Under the pieces are notes generated by a model. The model saw nothing but the letters and a program-made list of their open reading frames with translations. It made no database searches and was not told the DNA's origin. Positions 62,595-64,000 of a DNA stretch of 64,000 nt are shown in pieces. The stretch is from Chitinimonas taiwanensis DSM 18899 (GTDB lineage: Bacteria; Pseudomonadota; Gammaproteobacteria; Burkholderiales; Chitinimonadaceae). The position numbers and the translations under genes are program-made. Position 1 is the stretch's first letter. Every line of letters begins with the position of its first letter. The DNA is taken from NCBI RefSeq assembly GCF_900119825.1, contig NZ_FPKR01000004.1, positions 248,001 through 312,000 of the forward strand, given 5' to 3'.

Positions 62595-63309
62595 GCCTGA
62601 TTTCCTTAAAGAGGGTTCCCGAACCGAGACGGCGCCGATTCTGGTGGCCAGCGGGCTGACCCGGCAAGTCGGTTTCGATCATGAAACCCTGACCATTCTT
62701 GACGACGTGAGTTTCCAGCTGGCGCACGGTAGCACCCTGGCCATCGTCGGCGCCTCGGGTTCGGGCAAGTCTACCCTGCTTGGCCTCCTGGCCGGGCTCG
62801 ATACCCCTAGCCAGGGCGAAGTCAGCGTGGCTGGCCAGTCCTTGAACGGCTTGGATGAGGATGGCCGCGCGCGCCTGCGCGCCGAAAGCGTCGGCTTCGT
62901 GTTCCAGAGCTTCCAGCTGCTACCGGCCCTGAGCGCGCTCGACAATGTGGCACTGCCGCTGGAGTTGAATGGTCACAAGGATGCACGCCGCGAGGCGGCG
63001 GCCCTGCTCGAACGCGTGGGCCTGGCCAGCCGCCTGCAGCACCGGCCGAAGGAATTGTCGGGCGGCGAGCAGCAGCGCGTGGCGCTGGCGCGCGCCTTCG
63101 TCACCCGCCCCAAGCTGCTGTTTGCCGACGAGCCGACCGGCAATCTGGACACCCAGACCGGCGAGCGCATTATTGAGCTGCTGTTCAGTCTGAATGCCGA
63201 GGCCGGTACCACCCTGGTGCTGGTCACCCACGATGAGCGCCTGGCACGCCGCTGCGGCGCGCGCCTGCGCCTGGCGGCTGGCAAGGTCATCGAACGGGAG
63301 GGCGTATGA
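62584..63309 (+). CDS. ybbA: ABC exporter ATP-binding protein YbbA
   Basis: A 241-residue LolD/MacB-type ATPase: P-loop GASGSGKS (56-63), Q-loop FVFQSFQLLPALSALDNV, signature LSGGEQQRVALARAF and LFADEPTGNLD. It is expected to serve the YbbP-type permease encoded two genes on. The divergent tesA-ybbA pairing is widespread in proteobacteria. The ribosome site is weak; its first 11 bp overlap the tesA start on the other strand. Confidence 0.93.
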   Translation: MRATPDFLKEGSRTETAPILVASGLTRQVGFDHETLTILDDVSFQLAHGSTLAIVGASGSGKSTLLGLLAGLDTPSQGEVSVAGQSLNGLDEDGRARLRAESVGFVFQSFQLLPALSALDNVALPLELNGHKDARREAAALLERVGLASRLQHRPKELSGGEQQRVALARAFVTRPKLLFADEPTGNLDTQTGERIIELLFSLNAEAGTTLVLVTHDERLARRCGARLRLAAGKVIEREGV

Positions 63310-63866
63310 AGCCGATGCTGAGCGGCCTATGCGCCGCACTGCTGGCGCTGCCGGCCCTGGCCGCGACGCCGGCCGAGCAGTTCATGCAGCAGCTGGCCAG
63401 CCTGTGCGGCCAGGCTTTCGAGGGCAAGCTGGTGGAGGGAAACCCGAGCGATGCGCGCTTTCGCAGCGAAACCCTGACCATGCAGGTGCGCGAATGCTCG
63501 GCACAGGAAATCCGCGTGCCTTTCCATGTCGGCACTGACCGCTCGCGCACCTGGGTGTTCACGCCCACTGCCAGTGGCCTGCGCCTCAAGCATGACCACC
63601 GTCATGAGGATGGCAGCGAGGACAAGCTCACCCAGTATGGTGGCGATAGCGTGGAGGCCGGCACGGCCACCCTGCAGTCCTTCCCGGCCGATGCGCATAC
63701 CAAGGCGCTGATTCCGGCCGCGGCCGACAATATCTGGCGCGTGGAGCTGATTCCCGGCCAGCGCTTCAGCTACCAGCTGCAGCGCGAACAACGCCGCTTC
63801 CGGGTGGACTTTGACCTGAGCCGGCCAGTGGCTGCGCCGCCCGCCCCCTGGGGAGCAAAATCATGA
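63306..63866 (+). CDS. Exported protein of unknown function in the ybbA operon
   Basis: A 186-residue protein with a signal peptide (MKPMLSGLCAALLALPALA). The body begins with a Cys-containing helix (AEQFMQQLASLCGQAFEGKLVEG) followed by beta segments with HVGTDRSRTWVFTPTASGLRLKHDHRHEDGSE (family-like, unnamed) and ends QREQRRFRVDFDLS. No catalytic motif is recognised. It overlaps ybbA and the following permease gene by 4 bp each (ATGA), so it is firmly part of this export operon. Confidence 0.82.
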   Translation: MKPMLSGLCAALLALPALAATPAEQFMQQLASLCGQAFEGKLVEGNPSDARFRSETLTMQVRECSAQEIRVPFHVGTDRSRTWVFTPTASGLRLKHDHRHEDGSEDKLTQYGGDSVEAGTATLQSFPADAHTKALIPAAADNIWRVELIPGQRFSYQLQREQRRFRVDFDLSRPVAAPPAPWGAKS

Positions 63867-64000
63867 GGGGCTGGGGCATAGCTTGGCGCTGGCTGAAGCG
63901 CGACCTGGCCGCCGGTGAGCTGACCGTGATGGCCGTGGCCCTGGTGGTGGCGATTGCCGCCATGAGCAGCGTGGGCTTCTTTACCGACCGCGTGCACCAG
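63863..64000 (+). CDS. ABC exporter permease (YbbP type), 5' part only
   Basis: The first 46 residues of an inner-membrane permease (MRGWGIAWRWLKRDLAAGELTVMAVALVVAIAAMSSVGFF), with one membrane helix, running off the window. The N-terminus and its place after ybbA fit the YbbP/FtsX-type permease of this transporter. Confidence 0.8.
   Translation, partial: MRGWGIAWRWLKRDLAAGELTVMAVALVVAIAAMSSVGFFTDRVHQ

Overview
The window looks like chromosomal DNA of a GC-rich Gram-negative bacterium, most probably a betaproteobacterium (Neisseriales/Chitinibacteraceae or Burkholderiales side). This rests on gene content (LpxK, KdsB, LptFG, ExbBD, TonB receptor, Tat-type AmiC, PPi-dependent phosphofructokinase of the betaproteobacterial type) and on protein resemblance from memory; no database search was possible. 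I see no rRNA, tRNA, CRISPR array, insertion sequence or prophage.

Layout. 1-8.2 kb: a lipoprotein (cut by the window edge), murI and queG leftward; then rightward tsaE-amiC, a leftward single-domain response regulator, and mutL-membrane protein-miaA with overlapping ends. 8.3-13.2 kb: a large TonB-dependent receptor diverging from GTP-type PEP carboxykinase, with three inverted repeats between them. 13.3-20.1 kb, leftward: PPi-phosphofructokinase, a periplasmic SRPBCC protein, hemolysin-III-like protein, adk, kdsB-trm112-lpxK and exbD-exbB. 20.4-28.7 kb: xseA, a Nudix hydrolase, a coupled DUF2520/trmO/recG run, a DUF4124-glutaredoxin protein, xthA and a lytic transglycosylase. 28.7-33.6 kb, leftward: proS, and pepA-holC-Pro/Ala-rich protein. 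33.7-38.5 kb, rightward: lptF-lptG-sensor kinase-response regulator, with every junction overlapping. 38.8-43.2 kb: a four-gene polyamine-type ABC transporter. 43.2-50.9 kb: LysE exporter, DUF456 protein, a 65-residue orphan, an alkyltransferase-like protein, ilvD, lgt, a chemoreceptor and a GAF protein.

51.1-55.5 kb is the accessory-looking part. A four-gene leftward operon encodes a vWA protein, a TerD-domain protein, an unrecognised coiled-coil protein and a TelA-family protein, in DNA visibly richer in A and T than its surroundings. The last two proteins share short N-terminal motifs (Y-[KR]-DLFG and DLGL), suggesting a common docking partner. Upstream of it lies a lipoprotein gene broken by a stop codon directly after the lipobox cysteine. 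55.6-64 kb: a fatty-acid-hydroxylase-family membrane protein with an AraC regulator, a small periplasmic protein, a large lipoprotein metalloprotease with about six IPT/TIG repeats, and divergent tesA and ybbA, the latter heading an ABC export operon that runs off the window.

Themes: envelope building (murI, amiC, lpxK, kdsB, lptFG, lgt, lytic transglycosylase), DNA repair (mutL, xseA, recG, xthA, ATL), tRNA modification (queG, tsaE, miaA, trmO) and gene packing with 1-4 bp overlaps. The best candidate for a little-described system is the vWA-TerD-DLFG-TelA cassette. The most notable regulatory oddities are an intrinsic terminator almost touching the lpxK start, a phased DnaA-box-like triplet upstream of xseA, and two copies of a long inverted-repeat element.
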